Below, in pieces: positions 9,801 to 17,279 of a DNA stretch of 64,000 nucleotides. The DNA comes from Kitasatospora sp. NBC_01287 (GTDB lineage: Bacteria; Actinomycetota; Actinomycetes; Streptomycetales; Streptomycetaceae). The stretch lies in contig NZ_JAPEPB010000001.1 in the NCBI RefSeq assembly GCF_026340565.1, positions 7,352,001-7,416,000 on the forward strand, read 5' to 3'. Below the pieces are notes generated by a model that saw only the letters and a list, made by a program, of their open reading frames with translations, had not been told where the DNA came from and made no database searches. The position numbers and the translations under genes are program-made. How positions within the stretch are numbered: the first letter of the stretch is position 1; each line of letters opens with the position of its first letter.

Positions 9801-11104
9801 AGCGCCGCATCCAGCGCGAGGAGCAGCAACTCCAGGGCTTCTACGAGTCGGTGTCCACCGACACCCAGGCCCCCGACCCGGTGGCAGCCGCCGCCGACCG
9901 GGTGCTGAAGGGCATGATGGGCGGCACCGGCAGCACCGGCCTCACCGCGGGCGGGAGCGACCCGGCGGTGGGGCGCGCGGCCAACAAGTCGGCCGCGCGG
10001 CGCAACATCGTCAACACCTACGTGTGGACCGCCGCCGGCGGCCTGTTCTCCGAGACCACCGCCACCACCGACCAGGTCACCCAGAGCACCGCGGGGGACT
10101 ACAGCGTCAGCGGCAGCGCCACCTTCCAGGCCGGCTTCCAGGCCGATGTCGGCCCCATCGGCTTCAAGGCCGGCTTCGAGGCCACGCTGGGCGGCGGCTA
10201 CAGCGTCACCCGCCGCAGGACCAAGGACGCCACCCGCACCTTCAGCCTGGACGTCGTCGCCCAACCGGGACACAACCTGCAGAAGTACAACGGCACCGAC
10301 GCCGTCTTCGACGCCAACAACCAGCCCGTCCTGGTCCCCGGACGCGTCGACGCCTACCGGTTCATGTCCTTCTACCTGGACACCTCCACCGACAACTACG
10401 AGGACTTCTACGGCAAGGTCATCGACCCCGCCTGGCTGGAGACCAGCAACGACCCGAACGCCAAGGAACTGGCCAAGGCCCGCCAGAGCGACCGCAAGCC
10501 CCCCTGCTGGCGCATCCTGCACCGCGTCACCTTCGTCAGCCGCGTCCAGGACACCGCCAGCAGCGCCCCCTCGCTCGGCACCGCCATGGGCGCACTGGGC
10601 ATCACCAGCGACTACCAGCTGATGAAGCAGCTCGAACCCCACCTGGTCGGCGCCACCAGCAACCTGGCCGACCTCACCACCGCCGCCAAGACCCTCATCG
10701 CCACCCAGTTCACCACCCTGACCCCCTACACCGACACCATCACCACCCGCCTCGCCGCCTTCTACGGCATCCCCACCCCGGCGGCCACTGCGGCCCCGGC
10801 CCCCGTACCGGCCAGCACACTGACCGCCAATACCGGAACGCCCGCCCGCGGGGCAAGCATCACCTTCCAGTACGCCACCACCGCGGCCACCGCCGGCAGC
10901 AAGAACTGGATCGGCATCTACCCCGCTGGGGCCACCCCCGGCACCAGGGAGTCCCTCACCTTCCAGTACGCCCCCAACACCAGCGGCAGCCTGACCTTCC
11001 CCACGACCGGCGGCCTCGCCAACCCCGGCAACTACGCCGCCTGGTACCTCCTCAACGACGGCTACACCACCCTGGCCGGCCCGATCCCCTTCACCGTGAT
11101 CTGA
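3869..11104 (+). CDS. Giant LamG-repeat protein with coiled coil and C-terminal Ig/SKICH-like domain
   Basis: 2411 residues; the ATG at 3869 has GAGGAGAG 8 bases upstream. Concanavalin/LamG-type jelly-roll units are recognisable at about residues 330-511, 996-1060, 1062-1238, 1301-1498 and a partial one at 1529-1616. They end in the recurrent motif DE-x-R-[LI]-W followed by G-L-x-x-[YW]-x-x-F. A coiled coil lies at about 638-731 (AAQNRVTAAQTQLATDQAQ). Residues about 1751-1908 and 2065-2140 are Ser/Thr-rich alternating strands. The last 100 residues (NWIGIYPAG, NDGYTTL) resemble a SKICH/Ig-like fold. There is no signal peptide or membrane anchor. A carbohydrate- or surface-binding role is inferred from LamG; export route and target are unknown. 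It is monocistronic, followed by a strong hairpin. Confidence 0.8.
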   Translation: MQDKTLVKVYRDKTYVSTTTVRHGGTTVAFAMDDQRRIYYSVLDLEQAQGVRGPLDVAYWNADPGLLAFPSEIVDPGAQAPVAMVMPTVKKGSGVETAPEKLFAGESDPFLSTTARLTASAPIQVVSDGRYILVFRQSIGADDPNAVFQTSGTALSGDPARTDYTMTTGATPAKVAPVDSSLLVDRFVLVGSVLKPVVEVRYQRSRSKFAPAVEGTDTLGTRDMDGKLFYEPTSKLSFVQRVQDGGFAVMLLPTAVDGVSRWQLFVRNTLKGQIDSFSCEQGKDGLFNIAGTQLYTSPDPRFASSVLEREPGIDPNTRLPLVPVPATTDRAGTALRFSAGPPCVLKLVNYGMAAGPDGFTFEAWVRPTAPSGTIAATYDESRADGFHLGVDASRRLSIGQGSTGWSVTGSQALAMGAYAHVAAVFDRSTVTLFVNGVSVGSGAVPVAVGPACVEYLGSRTVAGQAVEQFVGDIDEVRLWNRARTAADFADRGRRLVGIEPGLVTYFRFDEGTGGLTTNQCDGASPAMLIGPKWVASDAPVGDGPGLSRDVFTFGTRQAVGPLAATLYFQQEPVPTGYGAAPTQEKRQARVLLACATTGPAPTGGTADRRYVATVDFALGRDGRLAMAPYLVPLGEVGKPAPTQDLDAVTAAQNRVTAAQTQLATDQAQADLLQPTLNYIADIARFGFRDQQRAQLESTVPTLRLAAFRLGFDQAQLTAAQAALATLTGGMQGGSEVVLAMPKVSTDREGLSVYASLLTFAWTTDAPSLLESSTGDVVLYFRGGNGQFFSAYYAADVSRATRTIAVGTGQLTLLARDSAATLADFALSVADGATADLCQVTVTAGTVTETFPGVPRQATAFAQVLNGVRPPGTVLGTVGSAQGQIIELAAALTQPLAAGAAISVGGQVRTVAAAVSAGANKITVTANGDLSGTVGQQLRTALYDYATATSTMVGAVLDRGSQIVGVNLLNPSAPVPNGAAADGAGPLVPRWHGNSPGRALSFDGKAQYLTLPQAAWPKVTSPADLTVEAWVNPSMTSTRSRIWHAAVPGAPYTLALEPGAPTSAFALDGSSWVDCGTGIALAGQSFTIEVWARRGNGGRQDTLFGHGGPTMTDPNLYLGFNASNQMVFGWPGDELATASLAVDQGWHCWSASFDTSTGTRAIYCDGIQIAQGRANAPYPGTGHTMLGIAGWGGGWAAEAIVDEYRLWGRVRTPDEIAAFVNRQLSGQEPGLLGYWSFTDASTVDRSGNGHDGIMVGVPILTQTAQRGYSLAAGVGKQFFRSQQAFPGGDWAHVAMAFRQDWAMAMEGDGYLDAAGPDGLDLVDDLTLEAFVQLDTLGTVHGLIGKGAIGSGIADSAVPYSFYVESDGQLAFTFEAGAGGRGQQKVYRSGTGSVLKAGVFTKVAVTRKAGEDKLGTISIRFYINGQLVGGDPQKYNGPKPVGNDANCEIGRYKISTSALGLRGTLSEARIWNVARDKDQIGAPVTAKSQGLVAWWAFHESAGATTADGCDSYPAQVRGPVRVRTPDPAGNRLTFYHNGNPSIAVLAGANDMLAVTGTAQVTAAAMTDASGQPTEALTGALDELRIWRTCRTQEQLLDNMFTRLRGERGDLMAYYPFDAASTVAGATVTDAGLQGCDLTPSTKAPGIVLSTAPISDDTAEVRSALTGTLTPFNSLITGTPSASEYADLQSDAHGTMIGVMKRCYTSLRGTSWVLTTGFKVGDLTTTWVGQAQFNPQLVGYLEGAPPVPSENLIAGTADDYSEKSSVSFVQANTVANTISSDNKTSVDASAKATFEGSVGDDTFVVAAPLGAGTAKPLSSLKASVGATYEMKYSNSWSNDTQVSQGATTTRTSSVTLTGHWEPTDPAGQLNATAGRRWVPANTGFAIVQSDTADQYALRLAHSGALVAYRMVPNPDIPRDWNIIAFPINPRYTKQGTLDGLVGFSAQGTAATLQPFADPSFPNAGDGGSYSYYRPREAYALKRRIQREEQQLQGFYESVSTDTQAPDPVAAAADRVLKGMMGGTGSTGLTAGGSDPAVGRAANKSAARRNIVNTYVWTAAGGLFSETTATTDQVTQSTAGDYSVSGSATFQAGFQADVGPIGFKAGFEATLGGGYSVTRRRTKDATRTFSLDVVAQPGHNLQKYNGTDAVFDANNQPVLVPGRVDAYRFMSFYLDTSTDNYEDFYGKVIDPAWLETSNDPNAKELAKARQSDRKPPCWRILHRVTFVSRVQDTASSAPSLGTAMGALGITSDYQLMKQLEPHLVGATSNLADLTTAAKTLIATQFTTLTPYTDTITTRLAAFYGIPTPAATAAPAPVPASTLTANTGTPARGASITFQYATTAATAGSKNWIGIYPAGATPGTRESLTFQYAPNTSGSLTFPTTGGLANPGNYAAWYLLNDGYTTLAGPIPFTVI

Positions 11105-11121
11105 CCATCCCGGACACCACC

Positions 11122-11156
11122 GCGGCACCCGCCTACACAAAGCGGGCGGGTGCCGC
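11122..11156 (+). terminator. Hairpin terminator of the LamG gene
   Basis: 12-bp perfect stem GCGGCACCCGCC / GGCGGGTGCCGC with an 11-base loop, 17 bases after the stop codon. It lacks a T run, as is common in streptomycetes. Confidence 0.75.
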
Positions 11157-11438
11157 TCGCCACTGGACCGGCCGCCCCCTGTCCCAACTGCCCAGCCGCG
11201 ACCGGACCGTCAGGCCGCCCGCCGGCACAGCTTCGATGAACGGCCCGAGCACCACCACGGCAGGTGCCAGGGCACCGCAGCCGGCGACCCCGGCGCAACC
11301 GGCCACACCTCACCCGGCACCTCACCCGGCACCTTGCTCGGGAGCCCCGTCGTGCCCCATCAGTTTCCATCAACAGGGCCAACTCCCATCTCTCGGACCG
11401 ACATGACGCTCACTCGGGATGATGTTGGACTCCGTGCC
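11157..11438. other. Intergenic stretch with no recognised feature
   Basis: No supported gene, dyad or RNA motif between the two hairpins. Open frames here lack ribosome sites and family resemblance. Confidence 0.4.
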
Positions 11439-11472
11439 GGAGGCTGCCATCCCCGAAGGGACGGCAGCCTCC
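11439..11472. terminator. Long near-perfect hairpin, likely bidirectional terminator
   Basis: Stem GGAGGCTGCC-a-TCCC, tetraloop CGAA, then GGGA-c-GGCAGCCTCC, with one internal mismatch pair. It sits just before the insertion-sequence debris. Confidence 0.65.
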
Positions 11473-11507
11473 GCACCATCTCACGGGCCGCCCACGGTGG
11501 TGTCGCT

Positions 11508-11660
11508 GGGTCTGTACCGTCTTCGGCGCCGCCCCGAAATCGGTGGTAGCGCTGCGTAGTGATCACTGGAGGAGGATGCGGTGGTGGAGTAGGGGGAACC
11601 CGGCTCGGCCGTGCATCTGCCTCATGATCCGCTTGGTTCGGGTGTTGGCTGTACAGACCC
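11508..11660. mobile_element. 153-bp MITE-like element with ISL3-type transposase tail
   Basis: Bounded by inverted ends GGGTCTGTAC (11508-11517) and GTACAGACCC (11651-11660). Inside, the reverse strand from about 11640 down to a stop at 11563 reads RIMRQMHGRAGFPLLHHRIL. This closely fits the C-terminal signature of ISL3-family transposases (RQMYGRA-x-F-x-LLRxRVLL). The rest of the transposase is missing, so this is an internal-deletion derivative. No matching target-site duplication was found. Confidence 0.55.
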
Positions 11661-11889
11661 ACCTCGATGGCTTCCGTAAGAGCGGGGCAGCGGAGATGGG
11701 CAGAGGGTCGACCTCGCGGGTTAAGGTCGGGCCAACCAACGCCTGTTCGTATGCCGCGCAGCTGCAGCAGGGCCCGGTGCGGGTCCTCGGCCACGATCCG
11801 ATGAGTGAGGAGCCGCGCGAGGTGACGGCGGTGCTGGCCGACCCGCGCGAGGTACTCACGGTCCTCTACGGACACGTCACCTACCGGCC

Positions 11890-12049
11890 CGTCCAAGCGT
11901 TGGCCCTGAACGACGCCGAGGCCGTCCTCGCGCTGCGGCCGTGATCGCGAACGGTGACATCGACGAGTACTGGGCCTTCCACCTCCAACGCGAGTCAGAA
12001 CGCACCCACGCCACCCGCTACCAGGGCCAACTCGCCCTCGCCGCATGAT
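11890..12049 (+). pseudogene. ISKra4-family transposase, C-terminal remnant, frameshifted
   Basis: Frame 2 ends LNDAEAVLALRP-stop at 11943. One frame over, from 11941, it continues VIANGDIDEYWAFHLQRESE to LALAA and TGA at 12047-12049. Joined together these match the usual ISKra4 end (GAEAVL-x-LRA-x-x-x-NGDFDxYWxxHLxxE), so a single frameshift near 11937 broke the gene. Upstream sequence is too decayed to assign. Confidence 0.6.
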
Positions 12050-12223
12050 CCACCACGGAGGTCACCTCAACGGAAACGCACCCGTCGCCCGATCGCAGGC
12101 AGCGACGATGAGGCCGAGTGCGAGCCAAGACTAGACACGACGGGGATCCATGACCTGTGGGCCAGCCCTCAGGGGCGGCGGTCGGCTGCCAGGAGCGCGG
12201 TGGTGGCGGTGGCTGATGGTGCA

Positions 12224-12374
12224 GTGCTTCCCGCCGATGCGAGGGTGGTCCGCCGTGCCGCAGTCCGCCCATCAGTGGGTCCGCGTGCTCCCCGCGCGAG
12301 CGGGGGTCACCCGTTCGAGCAGCGGGTCGCGGCTCTTGAGACCTTGTCCGCCCCGCGTGAGCGGGGGCAGCTGA
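12224..12374. CRISPR. Degenerate type I-E-like CRISPR relic, three repeats
   Basis: Three 29-base units start at 12224, 12285 and 12346, an exact 61-base period (29 repeat + 32 spacer), as in type I-E. Units 1 and 2 both begin GTGCT and end CCG. Units 2 and 3 share the stem-loop core CCCCGCG-[CT]-GAGCGGGGG. Together they resemble the actinobacterial I-E consensus (GTGCTCCCCGC...GCGGGGGTGGTCC). Spacers are 12253-12284 and 12314-12345. Repeats differ from one another, there are no further units on either side, and no cas gene is in the window, so this is a decayed remnant. The last unit merges into the recombinase-tail remnant. Confidence 0.65.
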
Positions 12375-12545
12375 CCGGCTCGCCGGTCCTGGTCGCCGTC
12401 CTCGCCACCGTCGAGGCCGCTGGCCGAGTCGCGTTCTACCGGCAGCTCGGCCTGATCCTGACCTACGATTCGGGAAAGCAAAAAGTGCTGGTTGAGATGA
12501 ATCTCAACCAGCACTTTCCGGAACCCGTGGGCTCATGGTCGATGG
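12365..12545 (+). pseudogene. Serine-recombinase C-terminal remnant, left copy
   Basis: The translation contains GQLTGSPVLVAVLATVEA, then RVAFYRQLGLILTYDSGKQK and VLVEMNLNQHF. It aligns with the longer remnant at 32700-33171 (GQLT..., SDLVTVLTHAEPADRAALYQ, QLGLILTYDSGKQKVLIEI). The left copy has lost the intervening helix and everything upstream. DNA similarity runs on past the shared palindrome to about 12545, where the right copy meets tRNA-Leu. No catalytic domain remains. Confidence 0.6.
12482..12517. repeat. 17-bp perfect inverted repeat in recombinase tail (left copy)
   Basis: AAAGTGCTGGTTGAGAT, two bases, then its exact reverse complement. The counterpart at 33092-33125 has different arm bases at the same positions but is also perfectly paired (see findings). 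Possible roles are a transcription terminator of the recombinase gene or part of an attachment site. Confidence 0.75.
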
Positions 12546-12641
12546 GGAAACCGGCGCACTCCGCTGACCTGCGACTTCACCCAGCCAGCAGATGGTTCGT
12601 TCCCGCAACTCTGAAGATCATTTCCCCCGGACCCCCAGCAG

Positions 12642-12688
12642 GACAGAACAGAACGGGACAGAACGGGACGGGACAGAACGGGACAGTC
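12642..12688. repeat. Minisatellite, GGGACAGAAC unit
   Basis: Imperfect tandem copies of a 10-base unit (GGACAGAACAGAACGGGACA...) just beyond the 3' end of the trypsin-STAND gene. Confidence 0.55.
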
Positions 12689-12773
12689 AACCGTGCCGCC
12701 GGTCCCGTCCCCGCCGACCCGGGGCAGGCTGGGCCGCACGGTCGTCTGCCGTCTCGATGAGCGCTGGGTAGTA

Positions 12774-15700
12774 CTACCGCCCGGCACTGCCAGCCGCTTC
12801 GGCGCAGGTGCGCCAGTAGGCGGCCTCGGCGGGGTCGGCTTCGGCGTCGGCGAGGTCCGCGAGCAGGAGCAGCACGGCTGTCGGCAGGCCTGTGGCGGGC
12901 GTGGGTTCGGCTGTGTCCAGCAGGTCGCCACCGCGGTCGGCGCTGTCACCAGGGGTGGCGGAGTCATCGTGATCGGTACCGTCAGCACGGTCGGTGTCCT
13001 CTCCGCTCAGCGTGGCGAGGATCTCCCGGGCTCTTTCCGGGTGGCCCAGCCGCTGGAGTTGGAGCGCGTGGTCGAGGCTGGCGCGGCGCTCGATCTCGGG
13101 GTCGCCGCAGTGGCTCGCCGCCTCGAACCAGTTGCCGGCCTCCCCCTGCCGTCCGGGAATGGTGTCCAGGACCTGCGCCAGCAGCAGCAGTGCCCCCGGC
13201 CGGTGCCCGCCGTCCAACTCGGCCCGGGCCAGCGGCAGCAGCACCTGTTCCGCCTGCGCGGACTCGCCCAGCCGGAAGAGGGTGCTGCCGAGGTAGCGGC
13301 GGACCATCGGTTCGAGCGGCTCCTCCTCCGAGTCGAGCGCCTCGGTCAGCAGCTCCCTCGCCTCGGGGAACTGGTTGAGGGCCCGCCGCGCGACGCCCAG
13401 CAGCGCCGCCACCCGGGGTGCGCGCGCCACCTCGGGGATCTCCCGTGCGGCCTGCAGCAGTTCGGCCGCAGCGTGGAGTTCGCCGGCGTCGAACAGGTGC
13501 TCGCCGGCCTCGGCGAAGGCCGCCACCTTGTCCTGCGGGTTGGCGGAGCCGGCACCGCCCCCGAGAAGTTCGGCGGCCTCGTCCGCTTTCCCGCCTCGCA
13601 CCAGCAGCAGGGCGAGGGTGGCCCGGGCGGCCTCGGTCGCCTCCGAGGGTTCGTCCTCGACCACCGCGCGCAGCAGTTCGGCGGCCGGCTGCGGTTCGTC
13701 CCGCTCGATCAGCAGTTTGGCCAGATGGAAGCGGGCCAGCTGGAGCGCGGGTCCCCTCGCAGTGTCGACGGCGGTCCTCAGGTGGGCCCGCCCCTCCTCC
13801 CAGCGGTCCGTGTACAGCAGCAGGACGCCGAGCAGGGCCGTGGCGGTGCCGGCCGCCACCGGGTGCCCGGAGGCGATCAGCTCGTGCAGCAGCACCTCGG
13901 ACTCGTCGGACCGCTCCAGGTTGACCAGCAGCATGGCCAGGTCGATCCGGGCGGCCAGGGCCCATTCCGGGTGCCCGTAGCCGATCGCCATGCGGTAGGC
14001 GGCCTCTGCCTCCTCCGGCCGTCCCTCGCGCACCAGGAGGTCGCCGAGCAGGTCGGCGGCCCGGGGGGCGAGTTCGGCGTGCGGTGCCCGGGCAACCTCC
14101 GCCAGCAGGGCGGCGGCCTCCTCGGCGCCACCGCGCGGCGGCGAGGCCGCGCAGCGGGCGGAACCGGCGCCTGGCGAGGCGTCCTGGGCGGGTTCCTGCT
14201 CGGCGAGGACCAGGGCGAGGTTGATCCGGGCGGCCAGGGACCATTCGCGGTGCCCGTACGCGACCGCGGTCCGGTAGGCCTGGACCGCCTCGTCCTGCCG
14301 CCCCAGCGCCAGCGCCAGGTTGCCCTTCAGGTGCGCCGCCCACGGCCCGGGATCGACTCGACCCGACGCGGCCACCTCTGCCAGCAGCCGGAGCGCCTCC
14401 TCCTGCTCGCCCCGGCCGGCCAGCAGACAGGCGAGCCCGACCTGACCTGTCCGGGCCCAGCGCGAGTGGTCACCCGCCATCGACAGCCGCAGCCAGTGTT
14501 CGGCTTCCTCGTGCCTCCCGGCGTTGGCGAACCAGAAGCCGAGCAGGGCCGTCGCCTCGGGCGCCTTCTCCGGGTGTCCCGCCCCGGCGACCTGCTGGAC
14601 CAGCGCCAGCCCTTCGTCCACCTGGTCGAGGTGGAGCCGGGCTACGCCCAGGTAGAGCCGGGGCCCGTCGACGGCCACCGGTGTGGCGGCGCTGACGGCC
14701 TGCTCCAGCAGGTCCGCAGCCGCCTGATGGCGCCCCCGGACGATCATCAGCTCCCCCAGCGAGGCCTGAGCGACCGGGCGGGCCAGCGGGTCGCCGTCCT
14801 CGATCACGGACCGCAGCAGTTCCTCGGCCCGGTCGAGTTCGCCCTGGCCGACCAGCAGCCCGACCACGCGAGTGCGAGCGATGGCGGCAATGGAGGAACT
14901 CGCTGCCGCGCCGACCACCTCGGACAGCAGCCACGGCTGGTCCGCCGGCTCGCCGCCGCCCGTCGACCGCGGCGCCATGGCCTGCTTGCCGTGCTCCGGT
15001 CCGCCCAGGCCGAGCGGGGCGATCACGGGCGCGCCTCCCTGGCCGGCGAGCACCCGGCCGAGCCGCTCGGTGGCGCGCGGGCCCACCTCCGAGACCCCGT
15101 ACGCCAGTACGGCCGCGAGCAGGCGCTCGGCCTGCTCCACCTCGCCCAGTTGCCACTGCACCCCGGCCAGCCCGGCCTGGGCGATCAGGGCGACGTGCGG
15201 GTCCCGTGCGCTGATCGCGGCCTCCAGCAGCTCCCGCGCCGCCGGGTAGTCCCCGCGCGCGGCGAGGAGATCCGCCAGCTCGGCCTTGGCCAGCTCGGCG
15301 ACGTTCTCCGGTCCCGCTGCCGCTGCCTGGCGCAGCAGCGCCTCGGCCTCGGCGAACTCCCGCCGGTAGATGCGGACCAGGGCGAGCAGCAGGGCGGCGG
15401 TGGCGCGCACGTCCTCCTCCTGGCCCTGCTCGACCAGACGGGTCAGCAGGGCGGTGGCGACGTCCTCCTTGTCGCGGGCCCCGGCCACGTAGGCGAGCGT
15501 CAGCAGGTCGGCGTCGGAGAGCGTGCGGGCAGCCCGGGCCCAGGCGAAGTCGGGGATCTCCGTCGCGGGTCCGCCGACGGCGTCCAGGTACTCGGCGATG
15601 TAGGGAAAGACCGCGTAGCCCGCCCGCCCGGACTCGTGGCCCGCCCGCCCGGACTCGTGGCCCGGCCGCGCGAAGTCGTGGCCCGGCCGTCCGGACTCGT

Positions 15701-17276
15701 CGGCGGTCCTGCCCAGCAGGGCGATCCCGGCCGGCGCGCGGTCGCGCGCCCAGTCGACGCCCGCGTGGAACGCCGCCTCGCCCGGCTCCACGTCGAGCTC
15801 GGCGGCCCATCGCCGGTACTCGTCGAAGAGTTCGCGCAGGGTCGGCTCGTCGAGCAGGGCCAGCGCGCCCATCCGAGCCCAGTCGGCGGCGGCCCTGACC
15901 ACCAGCCAGCCCTCGGGGCACTGCTCGGTGCCCGCGTCGAAGCGGGACTCCAGGGCCGGCGCGGCGACCAGCATCTCGCCGATGCCGCGCTGCGAGAAGT
16001 CCTCCCGCGGGTAGAGCAGCGCGGCCTCCCGGCGCTCCTCCTCGACCAACGTGCGCGGCAGCGTCACCACCGTGGCCCGGCGCAGCACCGCACCGGCGGC
16101 GCGGCCGACCTCGTTGTCCAGGGTTCGCAGCTCCTCCCGGTGCCGGTGAGTGAGGGTGGCGACCAGGAGGCAGGGCGGGTCGTGCCGCAGCAGAAGGTCG
16201 AGGACGCCGGCGTCCAAGGCCCCGGAGAGCAGGTAGTGGTGCAGGTCGTCGAGCCAGATGACGACCTCTTCGCCGGGCCCGGAGGTCTGCGGCAGGCCGA
16301 CCCGGACCAGGGCCTCCAGGGCACCCCGGTGGCGCCGGGGGACCACCACCCGGGCTTCGCCGTGGCCACGGCTCAGGCGCTCGTGCAGGGTACGGGACTT
16401 GCCGGCCTTGGAGCCGCCGGTGACCAGCACGAAGCCGCCGGCAGCCAGGGCCTCGTCCAGCTCCCGGTCGGCCGAGGGCCGCGCGACATAGGGTTCGTGA
16501 CCGGCGGCGGTGTACTTGGACTCGCTGACCCCGAGGTCGTGCGGATCGAGCTGGTCCAGCCTGGGCAGCTCCCCGGCGGCGGTGAGCGGCAAGGCCAACA
16601 ACGTGCGTAGCTGCTCGCGCTGTTCCTGCTCGGTGATGTCGTGGACCAGCGGGCCGAGAGCGGGCCAGAGCCGACCGATCGAGTCCAGGGACTTGGCGAA
16701 CCCCACGCGGCGGTCGGTCCTGTCCGGCTTCTGCCGCGCGGCGACCATGCCGACCACGCCACGCAGCGTGTTGTCCCACACCGGAGCGCCGGAGAAGCCG
16801 GGTTCGGTGGTCCAGCCGGTCGGTGTCGTCGACTCCAGCTGCAGCCAGTCGATCTCGGAGTAGCCGACGATGTCGCCGCGGATGGATACTCCACCCGACT
16901 CGTGGCCCTTGGGGAATCCGTAGCAGCGGAAGGTGTGGTCGAACAGGTCGGCGTCGGTGCGGCACAGCGGTGCCGGGCCGGCTCCGGGCGGCGCAGGGCG
17001 ACTCAGCTCCAGCAGCGCGACGTCGCCCGCCCAGCCCTGCCGCGGGTGCCAGCCGCCGGGGACCACCCACGCGGGGATCTGCTCGTGCTCGGCCAGGAAC
17101 GGGAAGTGGACGTGCAGCGGCCCGGTCGGGGGCTCGGCGGGGTTCGCCGGGTCGACCACATGGGCGCAGGTGAGTACGAGTCGGTCCGTGACCAGCGTCC
17201 CGCACCCCTCCGGCGCCGGCGCGCCTGCGGGCCGGATGCCGACCAGCCAGGGCGGACGGGCCGGATCGATCGCCAC
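12774..17276 (-). CDS. Trypsin-STAND NTPase-TPR conflict-type protein
   Basis: 1500 residues in three parts. Residues 1-215 are a chymotrypsin-like protease with an intact triad: His39 (TCAHVV), Asp85 (AGDVALLEL) and Ser162 (GFSGAPVW). Residues about 265-560 are a STAND-like P-loop NTPase with Walker A GGSKAGKS (287-294) and Walker B VVIWLDDLHH (338-347). From about 640 to the end it is a long TPR-like superhelix. A 21-base tandem repeat (GHESGRAGHESGRAG) lies between NTPase and repeats. There is no signal peptide. The layout matches NTP-dependent conflict systems in which the repeats sense, the NTPase oligomerises and the protease is the effector; that role is inferred here. It starts at a GTG 3 bases after the Trypco1-like gene. 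Confidence 0.85.
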   Translation of the reverse strand: MAIDPARPPWLVGIRPAGAPAPEGCGTLVTDRLVLTCAHVVDPANPAEPPTGPLHVHFPFLAEHEQIPAWVVPGGWHPRQGWAGDVALLELSRPAPPGAGPAPLCRTDADLFDHTFRCYGFPKGHESGGVSIRGDIVGYSEIDWLQLESTTPTGWTTEPGFSGAPVWDNTLRGVVGMVAARQKPDRTDRRVGFAKSLDSIGRLWPALGPLVHDITEQEQREQLRTLLALPLTAAGELPRLDQLDPHDLGVSESKYTAAGHEPYVARPSADRELDEALAAGGFVLVTGGSKAGKSRTLHERLSRGHGEARVVVPRRHRGALEALVRVGLPQTSGPGEEVVIWLDDLHHYLLSGALDAGVLDLLLRHDPPCLLVATLTHRHREELRTLDNEVGRAAGAVLRRATVVTLPRTLVEEERREAALLYPREDFSQRGIGEMLVAAPALESRFDAGTEQCPEGWLVVRAAADWARMGALALLDEPTLRELFDEYRRWAAELDVEPGEAAFHAGVDWARDRAPAGIALLGRTADESGRPGHDFARPGHESGRAGHESGRAGYAVFPYIAEYLDAVGGPATEIPDFAWARAARTLSDADLLTLAYVAGARDKEDVATALLTRLVEQGQEEDVRATAALLLALVRIYRREFAEAEALLRQAAAAGPENVAELAKAELADLLAARGDYPAARELLEAAISARDPHVALIAQAGLAGVQWQLGEVEQAERLLAAVLAYGVSEVGPRATERLGRVLAGQGGAPVIAPLGLGGPEHGKQAMAPRSTGGGEPADQPWLLSEVVGAAASSSIAAIARTRVVGLLVGQGELDRAEELLRSVIEDGDPLARPVAQASLGELMIVRGRHQAAADLLEQAVSAATPVAVDGPRLYLGVARLHLDQVDEGLALVQQVAGAGHPEKAPEATALLGFWFANAGRHEEAEHWLRLSMAGDHSRWARTGQVGLACLLAGRGEQEEALRLLAEVAASGRVDPGPWAAHLKGNLALALGRQDEAVQAYRTAVAYGHREWSLAARINLALVLAEQEPAQDASPGAGSARCAASPPRGGAEEAAALLAEVARAPHAELAPRAADLLGDLLVREGRPEEAEAAYRMAIGYGHPEWALAARIDLAMLLVNLERSDESEVLLHELIASGHPVAAGTATALLGVLLLYTDRWEEGRAHLRTAVDTARGPALQLARFHLAKLLIERDEPQPAAELLRAVVEDEPSEATEAARATLALLLVRGGKADEAAELLGGGAGSANPQDKVAAFAEAGEHLFDAGELHAAAELLQAAREIPEVARAPRVAALLGVARRALNQFPEARELLTEALDSEEEPLEPMVRRYLGSTLFRLGESAQAEQVLLPLARAELDGGHRPGALLLLAQVLDTIPGRQGEAGNWFEAASHCGDPEIERRASLDHALQLQRLGHPERAREILATLSGEDTDRADGTDHDDSATPGDSADRGGDLLDTAEPTPATGLPTAVLLLLADLADAEADPAEAAYWRTCAEAAGSAGR

Positions 17277-17279
17277 GAC

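Noticed and set aside
4226..11140. 2304-residue reverse ORF opposite the LamG gene
   Set aside because: Antisense shadow: Gly/Val/Ala/Arg-rich, no domain, no ribosome site, while the forward frame has clear LamG units.
12407..12435. Fourth CRISPR repeat at the next 61-base step
   Set aside because: The sequence there has no stem or consensus match; the upstream step at 12163 also fails.
12693..16610. 1305-residue forward ORF opposite the trypsin-STAND gene
   Set aside because: Antisense shadow with repetitive Gly/Gln/Arg composition; the reverse frame holds the protease triad and Walker motifs.
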